This document shows positions 15,317-23,753 of a stretch of DNA of 33,099 bases, piece by piece (the first letter of the stretch is position 1; every line of letters begins with the position of its first letter). The notes under the pieces are model-generated. The model did no database searches and was not told where the DNA came from. It saw nothing but the letters and a program-made list of their open reading frames with translations. This stretch comes from Tissierellia bacterium. GTDB lineage: Bacteria > Bacillota > Clostridia > Tissierellales > Tissierellaceae. The position numbers and the translations under genes are program-made. Location of the stretch: positions 1 to 33,099 of the forward strand of contig JAAYHU010000035.1 in NCBI GenBank assembly GCA_012735245.1. The letters run 5' to 3'.

Positions 15317-16981
15317 ATGACAATGTTTTGTTACCAATGTCAGGAAGCAGCAGGAGGTAGAGGCTGCACCAAGGTAGGAGTGTGCGGAAAAACTGCTGAT
15401 TTGGCAGCTTTACAAGATTTAATGATCTATTCATTAAAAGGCTTGTCAGCCCTAGGTGTAAAGGCTGATGAAGCTGATATTACAGTACCAGGAATGGACA
15501 GACTAATAGTAGATGGACTATTTATGACAATCACCAATGCAAACTTCCATAAGGAAAGGTTCTTTGAAAAGATTAAGGAAGTACTAAAAACAAGAGATGA
15601 ACTAAAGGCTATGTTAATTGAAAAGGGTATAGAATTGGGTGACTTAGCTGATGCATCAACCTTCACAGTAAATTCAAGGGATGAAATAGAATACAAGGCA
15701 AGCAGTGAAAAGGTAGGAGTCCTCGCTACAGAAAACGAAGATATTAGGTCATTAAGGGAATTAATAACTTATGGATTAAAGGGTATGGCAGCCTATGCTG
15801 AACATGCTATGAATTTAGGTTATGAAGATAAGGAAATATTTAAATTCATTAGAAAGGCCTTAGCTGCCACCTTAGATGATAGTTTAGGAGCAGATGATTT
15901 AATAGCCCTTACTATGGAAACAGGAAAATACGGAGTAGAGGTTATGGCCCTATTAGACAAGGCCAATACATCAACCTATGGAAATCCAGAAATTACTGAA
16001 GTAAATATAGGAGTTAGAAACAATCCAGCTATCTTAGTATCTGGTCACGACTTAAAGGACTTTGAGGAATTACTAGAGCAAACTAAGGGGACAGGAGTAG
16101 ACGTATATACTCACGGAGAAATGCTGCCAGCCAACTATTACCCAGCATTTAAGAAATATGACCACTTTGTAGGAAACTATGGAAATGCCTGGTGGAAGCA
16201 AAGAGAAGAATTTGAGAAGTTCAATGGAGTTATATTATTTACTACAAACTGCATAGTGCCACCGGCAGAATCTTATGCAGACAGGGTGTATACTACAGGA
16301 GCCACAGGTTATCCAGGATTTAAACATATTCCAGACAGGGTAGATGGCAAACCAAAGGACTTTTCAGAACTTATCGAGCATGCCAAGAGATTGCCTGCAC
16401 CAACAGAAATTGAAAGAGGTAAAATAGTAGGTGGATTTGCCCATGCTCAGGTATTTGCATTGGCAGATAAGATTGTAGAAGCAGTTAAATCAGGTGCAAT
16501 TAAGAAGTTCTTCGTAATGGCAGGCTGTGATGGAAGACAATCAAAGAGAAACTACTATACAGACTTTGCCAAGGCCCTACCAAAGGATACAGTCATATTA
16601 ACAGCTGGATGTGCCAAATACAAGTATAATAAGTTAAACTTGGGAGATATTAATGGAATTCCAAGGGTCTTAGACGCAGGCCAATGTAATGACTCCTACT
16701 CCTTGGCAGTTATAGCATTGAAGTTAAAGGAAATATTTGAACTAAATGATATAAATGATTTGCCTATTGCATATAATATAGCCTGGTATGAGCAAAAGGC
16801 TGTAATAGTACTATTGGCCTTACTATATCTAGGAGTTAAAAATATTCATCTTGGACCAACTTTGCCAGCATTCCTTTCACCAAATGTAGCCAAGGTCCTA
16901 GTAGAAACCTTTGGAATAGGAACTATATCAAATGTAGAAGATGATATAGCTATGTTCATGGGAGAAACTCAAGAAGCTTAA
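15317..16981 (+). CDS. hcp: Hydroxylamine reductase / hybrid cluster protein (class I)
   Basis: This is the hybrid-cluster protein, a cytoplasmic Fe-S enzyme reported to reduce hydroxylamine and, in E. coli, nitric oxide. Near the N-terminus Cys5, Cys8, Cys17 and Cys23 ([19 protein letters not shown]) give the C-x2-C-x8-C-x5-C proximal [4Fe-4S] site of class I anaerobe proteins. Hybrid-cluster ligand regions are present: [40 protein letters not shown] and WYEQKA. About 554 aa, full length. GGGAGGA (15304-15310) favours the ATG at 15317 over the ATG at 15302, which lies inside the ribosome site. It has its own dyad-containing promoter and a strong terminator. No hcr reductase gene is adjacent, so electrons must come from another carrier. 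Confidence 0.95.
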   Translation: MTMFCYQCQEAAGGRGCTKVGVCGKTADLAALQDLMIYSLKGLSALGVKADEADITVPGMDRLIVDGLFMTITNANFHKERFFEKIKEVLKTRDELKAMLIEKGIELGDLADASTFTVNSRDEIEYKASSEKVGVLATENEDIRSLRELITYGLKGMAAYAEHAMNLGYEDKEIFKFIRKALAATLDDSLGADDLIALTMETGKYGVEVMALLDKANTSTYGNPEITEVNIGVRNNPAILVSGHDLKDFEELLEQTKGTGVDVYTHGEMLPANYYPAFKKYDHFVGNYGNAWWKQREEFEKFNGVILFTTNCIVPPAESYADRVYTTGATGYPGFKHIPDRVDGKPKDFSELIEHAKRLPAPTEIERGKIVGGFAHAQVFALADKIVEAVKSGAIKKFFVMAGCDGRQSKRNYYTDFAKALPKDTVILTAGCAKYKYNKLNLGDINGIPRVLDAGQCNDSYSLAVIALKLKEIFELNDINDLPIAYNIAWYEQKAVIVLLALLYLGVKNIHLGPTLPAFLSPNVAKVLVETFGIGTISNVEDDIAMFMGETQEA

Positions 16982-16988
16982 ACATGAA

Positions 16989-17021
16989 AAACCCCTTAAT
17001 TGAAAATTAAGGGGTTTAATT
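16989..17021 (+). terminator. Terminator of hcp
   Basis: A perfect 13-bp stem (AAACCCCTTAATT with AATTAAGGGGTTT, 16989-17001 and 17005-17017) closes on GAA. AATTTA follows. It starts 8 bases after the hcp stop and lies before the convergent reductase gene. Confidence 0.85.
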
Positions 17022-17043
17022 TATGTTAAATAAGGGGATTGAT

Positions 17044-18837
17044 TTATTTGTTTTTAGCAGCGTTTTCTCCTGCAATTCTACCAAATACAGTTATATCTGC
17101 TAAGGCATTTCCACCTAGCCTGTTAGAGCCATGGATACCGCCAGTAACTTCTCCTGCAGCATATAGGCCTGGGATTACGTTACCATTTACATCTAAGACT
17201 TGAGCTTTTTCATTTATTTCTACTCCACCCATTGTATGGTGTACTGTTGGAACCCTAGCACCTGCATAGAATGGAGGAGTATCTATCTTCCATTGGAATA
17301 AGGTTCTTCCAAACTCATCTGGTCCACCAGTTTCTACAGCTTCATTGAACTTGTTAACAGCTTCTACTAAGTTATCTGGGTCAACTCCTATTTGCTTAGC
17401 AAGGTCTTCTAAGGTATCAGCCTTATAAGCCCTACCAGCTGCTACTAATTCATCTATAGTTTCATTGAAGTTATTTTTAACATCTCCAGTAGGATAATTC
17501 TTGCTATCAAGGATTACCCACATGAAGGCATCTTCTTGCTCGAATAAGGCCTGAGTCATTACGTCTCTACGAGCACCTTCGTCTACAAAACGCTTACCTT
17601 GCTTGTTTACAAATATACGGTTTTCAACAGCTTGCTCAATATTTCCACTTAAGCTTCCCGTTTCAGGATCACCCATTGGCAACAATTGGATTTGCTCCAT
17701 ATCTATTAAGTTTGCACCTACTGCCTTAGCCATTGCTATACCATCACCAGTAGCGCCAGGATGGTTTGTAGTCTTTAGGTTCTTTAGAGAAGGCCAGATT
17801 TTGTTATATTCTTCTCTCATTTCTACATTGGCACTGAAACCACCAGTAGCTAAAACTACACCATTTCTAGCTCTAACTATTAGGTTACCTTCGGGTGTTT
17901 CTGCTTTTACTCCTACAACTCTATCATTTTCTTTTATTAGTTCAGTTGCTCTTGTATTAAGCAATACTTCTATACCGCTATTATTATCAATATAATTCAT
18001 ATAAGTCTTTATATATCCAGTTCCTAAAGGTTCAACAGGTTTATGAGCTCTTGGCCATAATCCACCTAATACAGTAAATACTTCATCTGTAAATTCCATA
18101 CCCATGCTTTCAAGCCATTCTAAGGCTGGATAAGCATTTTCAACTAAGATTCTAATTAATTCAGGTTTTCCTAACTTATCTCCACCTTCATAGGTTTGTT
18201 GAAAATGTTTATCTACAGAGTCTTCTATGCCTTGCAGCTGCTGTCTCTTAGGGTCAACTGCATTGTAAGCTGCACCAGAAATTATGGTATTTCCGCCAAC
18301 CTTAGGCATTTTTTCTAGTACAATTACTTCTGCACCATTTTGGTGTGCTGATACTGCTGCTGCCAGTCCTGCACCGCCTGCACCTATTACAACAACATCT
18401 GTTTCTTTTTCAATAGTTTCTCCTGTCTTAGTAACGGTCTTTGCAGGAACCTTTTTTAGAGCTGCAATATCTGCTCCAGCCTTTTCTAGGGCTTGGGTTA
18501 TTGCTTCTATGATTCCATTACTTGACATTGTAGCTCCAGCAACGATATCTACTCCTAAGCTTTGATACTCAATAATTTCAGCTGGTATTTGCTCAAGGGC
18601 TACATCGCCTACTCCAGGAGTTTCATTATGCTCTACCACTTTGATATCGGTTATCTTGTCTTCTGTTACGGTAACTTCTACCTTAATCTTACTCAGACCT
18701 TGTCCTTCTCCGGTGTATGTACCTGGGTTGAAAAGTCCGTCACCTGTAACATCTTCTGAATCCTTGGATTGACATCCAATTAGAGAAAAGATCATAGCGA
18801 TAGTTAATAAGAAGATTAACCACTTAGACTTTCTCAA
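17044..18837 (-). CDS. Lipoprotein FMN/FAD reductase, flavocytochrome c/fumarate reductase-like
   Basis: This 597-residue extracellular flavoprotein reductase is tethered as a lipoprotein. Residues 1-22 form a signal with lipobox LIGC (19-22). Residues about 35-125 are an FMN-binding domain with AGATMSSNG; T103 is the likely site of covalent FMN attachment by ApbE. Residues about 145-597 are a FAD_binding_2 fumarate-reductase domain with GAGGAG (152-157) and the late GGVEIN and HGSNRLGGNALAD segments. Enzymes of this layout take electrons across the membrane and reduce fumarate, urocanate or similar acceptors; the acceptor cannot be named from sequence. No apbE or quinone-type partner is in the window. 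It is divergent from a TetR gene, with a 40-bp palindrome over its promoter. Confidence 0.9.
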   Translation of the reverse strand: MRKSKWLIFLLTIAMIFSLIGCQSKDSEDVTGDGLFNPGTYTGEGQGLSKIKVEVTVTEDKITDIKVVEHNETPGVGDVALEQIPAEIIEYQSLGVDIVAGATMSSNGIIEAITQALEKAGADIAALKKVPAKTVTKTGETIEKETDVVVIGAGGAGLAAAVSAHQNGAEVIVLEKMPKVGGNTIISGAAYNAVDPKRQQLQGIEDSVDKHFQQTYEGGDKLGKPELIRILVENAYPALEWLESMGMEFTDEVFTVLGGLWPRAHKPVEPLGTGYIKTYMNYIDNNSGIEVLLNTRATELIKENDRVVGVKAETPEGNLIVRARNGVVLATGGFSANVEMREEYNKIWPSLKNLKTTNHPGATGDGIAMAKAVGANLIDMEQIQLLPMGDPETGSLSGNIEQAVENRIFVNKQGKRFVDEGARRDVMTQALFEQEDAFMWVILDSKNYPTGDVKNNFNETIDELVAAGRAYKADTLEDLAKQIGVDPDNLVEAVNKFNEAVETGGPDEFGRTLFQWKIDTPPFYAGARVPTVHHTMGGVEINEKAQVLDVNGNVIPGLYAAGEVTGGIHGSNRLGGNALADITVFGRIAGENAAKNK

Positions 18838-18876
18838 TTTAATTCCTCCTTTTAAACAATATTTACATTTACCAAT

Positions 18877-18916
18877 ATGAATATGTTCAGTGAACTAGTT
18901 CACTGAACATATTCAT
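18877..18916. promoter_or_regulatory. 40-bp perfect palindrome, probable TetR operator
   Basis: The two 20-base halves are exact reverse complements with no spacer (centre 18896/18897). Each half contains an 11-bp inner palindrome, GTTCA-G-TGAAC (18885-18895) and GTTCA-C-TGAAC (18898-18908), so four GTTCA half-sites are present. The palindrome begins inside the -10 of the reductase promoter and covers its transcription start. That position is ideal for repression, probably by the divergent TetR-family protein. Confidence 0.8.
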
Positions 18917-18943
18917 CATACTAGATAGTTAACAAATTGTCAA
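18915..18943 (-). promoter_or_regulatory. Promoter of the lipoprotein reductase gene
   Basis: On the minus strand TTGACA (18943-18938) and TATGAT (18920-18915) are separated by 17 bases, close to consensus. The downstream edge overlaps the 40-bp palindrome. Confidence 0.85.
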
Positions 18944-18969
18944 TAAAAATTTAACAAAAATAAAAGATT

Positions 18970-18997
18970 TTGTTAAACTCAATAATTATGTTATACT
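18970..18997 (+). promoter_or_regulatory. Promoter of the TetR-family gene
   Basis: TTGTTA (18970-18975) and TATACT (18992-18997) are 16 bases apart. A second -10-like TATAAT lies at 19000-19005. The promoter does not overlap the palindrome, so self-repression is less obvious than repression of the reductase. Confidence 0.6.
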
Positions 18998-19087
18998 ATT
19001 ATAATAAGGTAATAAATTGTTTTATGAATTTTATTTAGTATTGATATATGATTAAACACACAAAATTTCAATTAAGGAGTAGGATTT

Positions 19088-19663
19088 ATGACCAAGGTTA
19101 CAAACAGAAAATTACAAGCACAAGCTACATATGAAAACATCTATAATGCTGCAATGAGCCTAGTGGAGAGAAAAGGCTTCAAAAATATTACTGTAAAAGA
19201 AATTTGTGAAAAAGCAGGCGTATCTATAGGCTCTTTTTACAATTATTTTAATTCTAAGGATGACATCTTACATGAAACATTTAAAAAGGCTGACAATTTT
19301 TTTCTCAATACCGTTGCCAATGGCTTAGATGGAAAGGATGCTAGGGAAAAGATAGTTAATTTTTTCATTTATTATGCAGAATATTGTAAAAGGGATAAAT
19401 TTGATCAATTAAAACAGATATACAATACTAGCAATCCGATGTTTATAAAAAAAGGAAGACCCATGCAGGAAGTACTGAAAAAAGTAGTAGAGGAAGGAAT
19501 TGAAAAAGGTGAATTAATTACCGATATGACTCCCGATGAAGTTGTAAGGTTTTTCTTCATAGCATTAAGGGGAGTAATATTCGACTGGTGTTTACATGAC
19601 GGCAGTTATGATTTAGTCCAGTTTGCCAAGGAATATACTGAAAGATTGTTAAAATGCTTCTAA
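19088..19663 (+). CDS. TetR-family transcriptional regulator
   Basis: This 191-residue repressor has a TetR N-terminal helix-turn-helix at about 15-60: IYNAAMSLVERKGF, then TVKEICEKAGVSIGSFYNYF with the usual F-Y-x-Y-F ending, and KDDILHETF. The C-terminal ligand domain is not recognisable beyond VVEEGIEKGELI and TPDEVVRFFFIALRG, common in the family. AAGGAGTAGG precedes the ATG. It is divergent from the lipoprotein reductase, and the long palindrome over that promoter is its likely target. The inducer may be the reductase's electron acceptor, which is inference. A strong hairpin terminates the gene. Confidence 0.9.
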   Translation: MTKVTNRKLQAQATYENIYNAAMSLVERKGFKNITVKEICEKAGVSIGSFYNYFNSKDDILHETFKKADNFFLNTVANGLDGKDAREKIVNFFIYYAEYCKRDKFDQLKQIYNTSNPMFIKKGRPMQEVLKKVVEEGIEKGELITDMTPDEVVRFFFIALRGVIFDWCLHDGSYDLVQFAKEYTERLLKCF

Positions 19664-19698
19664 TTAACCAGTGGATTTAAGCCACTGGTTAATTTTCT
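19662..19698 (+). terminator. Terminator of the TetR gene
   Basis: A perfect 13-bp stem (AATTAACCAGTGG with CCACTGGTTAATT, 19662-19674 and 19682-19694) has a 7-nt loop and is followed by TTC and TTT. It overlaps the stop codon. Confidence 0.85.
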
Positions 19699-19782
19699 TT
19701 GAAGTTTCAAATGGGTTTAATTGGCCATAAAGGGGTAAGTATATAATAAATTACTCAATATTAATTGTAGAAGAGGTGGGTC

Positions 19783-20952
19783 ATGGATAGGAATAAAAGG
19801 ATTGAAGATTTAAAGGCTTATGTACAGGGAGTTTTAAATAGGGAAGAAGGGAAAAACCTCTATTTTAACTATAAGGATAGCTTAGACCAGGTAAGTCCCC
19901 AGGATGCCTTTGAAGTTTTTTACAGCAAGTTACAAGATGGATACAAGCCTAAGGAGATTTTAGAAATATTAGATAGGGTAATAAATGTTTTTCACAAATC
20001 CCTAAGTGAATATAAATGGAAAAAGCCCAAGGAGAATAGTTTTTTAGATATTTTAATGAAGGAAAACAGGGCATTGGAAAGGAAATTGGATAAAATAAGG
20101 CCTATATTATTGGATAAGAAGGTAAGGGAGAAAAAGGACCTACTATTAAAGGAATTAAGAGAACTTCAAGAATTTGATGCCCACTACTTAAAAAAGGAAA
20201 ATATCCTCTTTCCCTATTTAGAAAGGAAAGATAAAAGCTTTGAAGGCTTAACTATAATGTGGTCCCTACATGATGAAGCTAGAAAAGATATTGCCAAGAT
20301 GATAGAGATTCTGGAAAAAGATAAATTTGATGACAATGAGTTTAATGTTCAAATAGGAAAGCTATTCTTTTCCTTACTGGGAATTGTACACAAGGAAGAA
20401 TATATACTATTTCCGGCTGCAATGGAAGTAATAGAAGACCATGAGTGGGATGAGATGAATGCACAAAGCTTATAATATGGTTTCCCCTTTATTGAAGCTC
20501 CACCTATAAAAGAAAGGGAATTAGATATAAGGGCATTTGATGGCATGACCTTTAAAACCGACACTGGAGAATTAACCTTTGAGCAGGTCCTATTGGTCTT
20601 TAATGCCCTGCCAGTTGACTTATCCTTTGTTGACGAGAACGATAAGCTAAGATACTTTACTAGGCCCAAGGACAGGATATTTCCTCGGTCTCCTGCTGCC
20701 ATAGGCCGTGATGTTAGAAACTGTCACCCTGCTGAAAGTGTCCATGTGGTAGAGGAAATTATAGAAGAATTTAGGTCTGGAAGAAAGGATAAGGCAACTT
20801 TCTGGATTAATTTAAAGGGTAGGCTGATTTTAATACAGTATTTTGCCTTGAGGGACTCCTCAGGGGAGTATAAGGGAGTCTTGGAAGTCAGCCAGGATAT
20901 TACTGACATAAAGGTCCTAGAAGGAGAGCGAAGGCTTTTACAATGGGAATAG
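19783..20952 (+). pseudogene. DUF438/hemerythrin/PAS protein interrupted by an in-frame TAA
   Basis: One reading frame holds a whole DUF438-type protein except for a TAA at 20473-20475. The first part (230 aa) contains a DUF438-type N-terminus and a hemerythrin HHE domain (DAHYLKKENILFPYLE, SLHDEAR and VHKEEYILFPA, giving the His/Glu iron ligands). After the stop the same frame continues YGFPFIEAPP to a PAS domain (ALPVDLSFVDENDKLRYF ... VLEVSQDITDIKVLEGERR) and a family-like C-terminus. The PAS half has an ATG at 20545 but no good ribosome site. Relatives sense or handle NO and oxygen through di-iron and PAS sites. The first half could still be made as a shortened hemerythrin protein. A sequencing error would also explain the stop. 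Confidence 0.8.
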
Positions 20953-20982
20953 GTATGGCTAGAAAAAAGGTTTTCATAAGAT

Positions 20983-21012
20983 AAAGCTACTGGATATCCA
21001 GTAGCTTTTTAA
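20983..21012. terminator. Terminator, perfect 26-bp palindrome
   Basis: AAAGCTACTGGAT and its exact complement (20983-21008) form the stem, followed by TT. It separates the DUF438/PAS frame from the convergent selenoprotein gene and overlaps its end. The T tract is stronger for the plus strand. Confidence 0.8.
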
Positions 21013-21251
21013 GTTAATTTGCTTTTTAGTATGTTCTCCACTTCATTATCTTCTGGGAAACGTTCCAGTTCCTTTTTAGAAAAAATCAACTCTTCTCCTA
21101 GTTTCACTTCGAAAACTCCACCAGATGAAGGTATGATGTTTACCATCTTTAAGGAATTTTTGTATTCGTCTAATAAGCTTTCTGCAAGAGCAACTGCTCT
21201 CGATAAATAACCTCAAGATGTACAGTACTCAATACTAATTATCTTTTCCAT
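21009..21251 (-). CDS. selW: SelW-like (Rdx family) selenoprotein with in-frame UGA
   Basis: Reading minus from ATG 21251 with UGA as selenocysteine gives an 80-residue protein ending at TAA 21011-21009. It starts MEKIISIEYCTS-Sec-GYLS, a CxxU redox motif (C10, U13) in the SelT/SelW/SelH thioredoxin-like (Rdx) family. Later landmarks match SelW: IIPSSGGVFEVKLGEELIFS, then KKELERFPEDNE. The UGA is at 21215-21213. Ten bases later CGAGAGC and GCTCTTG (21202-21196, 21191-21185) form a 7-bp hairpin with an AGTT loop, placed and shaped like a bacterial SECIS. GGAGGG precedes the ATG. Ordinary gene calling stops at the UGA, so the gene is easily missed. SelW proteins are thiol redox proteins that may interact with glutathione-type thiols. 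Confidence 0.92.
21185..21202 (-). promoter_or_regulatory. Putative bacterial SECIS hairpin
   Basis: On the minus strand a 7-bp stem (one G-U pair) with loop AGTT begins ten bases after the UGA codon. The loop has a G in its second position about 19 bases from the UGA, within the range described for bacterial SECIS elements, which recruit SelB. Confidence 0.7.
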
Positions 21252-21261
21252 ATATCCAATC

Positions 21262-21326
21262 CCTCCATAGATATATTTATATAATCTATAGTTACCCATT
21301 TTATTATAAAATATATCTATAGGAGG
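21262..21326 (-). repeat. Inverted repeat that would mask the selenoprotein ribosome site
   Basis: CCTCC plus ATAGATATATTT (21262-21278) is the reverse complement of AAATATATCTAT (21309-21320) plus GGAGG (21322-21326), with one unpaired A at 21321. In minus-strand RNA read through from ddh, the left arm would pair the selW GGAGGG ribosome site. The 30-base loop is AT-rich and may hold a promoter, in which case the repeat could be an operator or a ddh terminator instead. Confidence 0.6.
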
Positions 21327-21330
21327 AAAA

Positions 21331-22305
21331 TTATAACAATTCTTTTCTTAACTCCTCCATGGACTTAGGAGATAAAAGGCCTAGGGGGACATCGAATACG
21401 GTAATGGCACCTGTTTTTCCTTCCTTAGCCAACCTATAGACAGCCCTAGCATAGGCAATTAAAACTGATGCTGCAAATTCAGGATTGCTTTCAAGGCTTA
21501 AATTAAACTCCATTCTTTGCTTAGAATTTTTCCCCGTTATACCAGTCCTAATGACAAAGCCCCCATGAGGCATTTTACAATGGTTGGCCTTCAATTCTTC
21601 TTCACTGATAAAAAAAACGGTGGTATCATAGCCTTCAAAATAATTGGGCATAGTTTTAATTTCCTTCTCTATCCTACACATATCTGCCCCATCTTCACAT
21701 ACTACATAGCAAACCCTTTTATGCCTTTTATTAACAGGTATTTCGATATTTTCACAATTTCTAACTTTTTCTAAGGCTTCCTTAGATGGAATAGTATATT
21801 GTACTCCAGCTTTTACCCCTTCTATTCTTCGAATTGCATCTGAATGTCCCTGGCTTACCCCTTCCCCCCAAAAGGTGTAGTCCCTCCCATTGGGTAAAAT
21901 AGATTGGCCTAAGAGCCTGTTAAGGGAAAAGAGGCCCGGATCCCACCCAGTAGAAATAAGGCTTAATTTATTGGATTTTAAAGCCACCTTATTCATCATT
22001 TGGAAGTATTCAGGAATTCTATTGTGGTTATCGAAACTATCGACGGTGTTAAAATGTGATGCAACCATTGGCCCCTGTTCATCTAAATCCTTTAGGGAAC
22101 CACCACAGAGGACCATTACGTCTATTATACCCTTATAATCTAAAAGCTTAGATATATGTACCGCCTTAGATTTAGTATTTAATTCACTGGGATTTCTCCT
22201 TGTAAATATGGCAATTAGTTCCATATCAGGGTTGTTTTCAATTGCTAGCTCTGCTCCTTTGCCTAGATTTCCATATCCTACAATACCTATTCTGATCTTT
22301 TTCAC
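21331..22305 (-). CDS. ddh: meso-Diaminopimelate dehydrogenase
   Basis: This enzyme makes meso-diaminopimelate from tetrahydrodipicolinate, ammonia and NADPH in one step, for lysine and peptidoglycan synthesis. The 324-residue protein has an N-terminal Rossmann fold with GYGNLG (10-15) and the family motifs LCGGSLKDLDEQGP, STGWDPGLFSLNR and WGEGVSQGHSDAIRRIEGV. The length matches known enzymes (about 320-326). The alternative succinylase or aminotransferase genes are not in this window. GGAGGT lies before the ATG. It is divergent from the gshA/ATP-grasp pair (146-base gap) and upstream of the selenoprotein on the same strand. Confidence 0.95.
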   Translation of the reverse strand: MKKIRIGIVGYGNLGKGAELAIENNPDMELIAIFTRRNPSELNTKSKAVHISKLLDYKGIIDVMVLCGGSLKDLDEQGPMVASHFNTVDSFDNHNRIPEYFQMMNKVALKSNKLSLISTGWDPGLFSLNRLLGQSILPNGRDYTFWGEGVSQGHSDAIRRIEGVKAGVQYTIPSKEALEKVRNCENIEIPVNKRHKRVCYVVCEDGADMCRIEKEIKTMPNYFEGYDTTVFFISEEELKANHCKMPHGGFVIRTGITGKNSKQRMEFNLSLESNPEFAASVLIAYARAVYRLAKEGKTGAITVFDVPLGLLSPKSMEELRKELL

Positions 22306-22451
22306 TTGGCTTACCTCCTTATTTTTAAGGAACTTAGGGAAATAATATATATTATATACTATTTTATGTTAAATATAATATATTTAAAAAATCTATTTGT
22401 GGGTATGTATATCTAGAGTCACGAAACATAATAAATTGGGGAGAGAGTATT

Positions 22452-23753
22452 ATGGATTACAAGAGGCAAATAGAAGAAATAGTAAACTATATAAAGAAGG
22501 GAGAAAAGGAAAGGGAAGAATTTAAAGTAGGAATTGAATTTGAGCACTTTGTAGTAGATAAGGATAGCTTAAAAACCATTTCCTACTATGGAGAAGAAGG
22601 AGTAGGAGCAACCCTAAGGGAATTGGAAAAAATGGGTTGGGCTGCAGGCTATGAAGGAGAATATATCCTAGATTTAAATAAGGGAAATAAAACCATAACC
22701 CTGGAACCAGGGGCTCAGCTGGAACTAAGCATTAAGGCCCAATCAAATATCAAGGATATAGAGGAAGAATACTTGGAGTTTCTACATGAAATCCTCCCAG
22801 TATTAAATAGGAAAAATCAAAGCTTAATAAATACAGCATATCATCCAGTAAGCAAAATAGGAGAATTAAAGCTTTTGCCCAAAAAAAGATATGATTTCAT
22901 GTTCAATTACTTTAAGACTAAGGGTAAATACGCCCACAATATGATGAAAGGAACTGCAGCCCTACAGGTAAGTATAGACTTTAATTCGAAAGAAGACTAT
23001 AAGAGAAAGTTTAAAATAGCAAATGCCTTATCGCCAGTATTACATGGAATATATGATAATGGTTTTTATTTTGAAGGGGAAAGGTGGCCTAAGTATAATT
23101 TAAGGGTTGAAATATGGAATAATTGTGATAGAGACAGGTGCGGTATAGTAGGCAAGGCCTTAGATGAGGATTTTGGCTATGAAAAATATGCTGAATATCT
23201 ACTTAATAGGCCTCCAATCTTCGTGTTTAAAGGCGGGGAAGTGGTGTATACTGGAGACAAGCTAGTCCGAGAAATTTTTGATCCTGAAGATTATAGTACT
23301 AATGAGCTAGAGCATTTATTTACCATGTTTTTCCCTGATGTGAGGACAAAAAATTATATTGAAATTAGGATGATGGATTCAGTTCCCTATCCCTTTAACT
23401 TTTCATCAGTGGCTTTAATAAAAGGCATATTTTACAATGAAGAGAACTTGAAAAAGGTATATAATTATATTAAAGATATTACTATAGAAGATGTAAAGGC
23501 ATCAAAGGCTAGTATTATAGAACAGGGCTTGGAAGGGACTTTAAAAGGGGAAAGGATATTGGATATTGGAAAGTGGCTATTGGACTTAGGAAAGAAAGGC
23601 TTAAAGGAGGAAGAAAAGAAATACCTGCTACCCTTAGAAGATATGTTAAATCAGGGAAAAAATCCCTATGAAATAACGAGGGAAAGAGAGAATTTAGGCA
23701 AAAAGGAAGCCTTAAAATGGTGTTTGCTAAATAATATAGTCGAGGTGAAATAA
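22452..23753 (+). CDS. gshA: Glutamate-cysteine ligase (GCS2 type)
   Basis: This enzyme joins Glu and Cys with ATP to gamma-glutamylcysteine. The 433-residue protein matches the GCS2/plant-type ligase: FKVGIEFEHFVVD near residue 25 (metal and ATP Glu residues), LEPGAQLELSI near 80, MMKGTAALQVSID near 170, and YIEIRMMDSVPYP near 300. GGGGAGAG precedes ATG 22452. Its stop overlaps the next start (TAATG), so the two products should be made together. No classical GshB or GshF is visible in the window. The downstream ATP-grasp protein is the natural candidate to add the second group. It is located opposite ddh and near SelW, a redox protein that may use such thiols. Confidence 0.88.
   Translation: MDYKRQIEEIVNYIKKGEKEREEFKVGIEFEHFVVDKDSLKTISYYGEEGVGATLRELEKMGWAAGYEGEYILDLNKGNKTITLEPGAQLELSIKAQSNIKDIEEEYLEFLHEILPVLNRKNQSLINTAYHPVSKIGELKLLPKKRYDFMFNYFKTKGKYAHNMMKGTAALQVSIDFNSKEDYKRKFKIANALSPVLHGIYDNGFYFEGERWPKYNLRVEIWNNCDRDRCGIVGKALDEDFGYEKYAEYLLNRPPIFVFKGGEVVYTGDKLVREIFDPEDYSTNELEHLFTMFFPDVRTKNYIEIRMMDSVPYPFNFSSVALIKGIFYNEENLKKVYNYIKDITIEDVKASKASIIEQGLEGTLKGERILDIGKWLLDLGKKGLKEEEKKYLLPLEDMLNQGKNPYEITRERENLGKKEALKWCLLNNIVEVK

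Noticed and set aside
15427-15696. Minus-strand frame inside hcp, and similar long antisense frames inside trkA, bactofilin and the reductase
   Set aside because: They lie fully inside well-supported genes on the other strand and lack ribosome sites.
20473-20475. Recoding of the stop in the DUF438/PAS gene as selenocysteine or pyrrolysine
   Set aside because: The codon is TAA, which neither system uses, and no hairpin follows it closely.
21019-21210. Plus-strand 63-residue open frame over the selenoprotein gene
   Set aside because: It is the antisense of the SelW frame, has no ribosome site and resembles no family.
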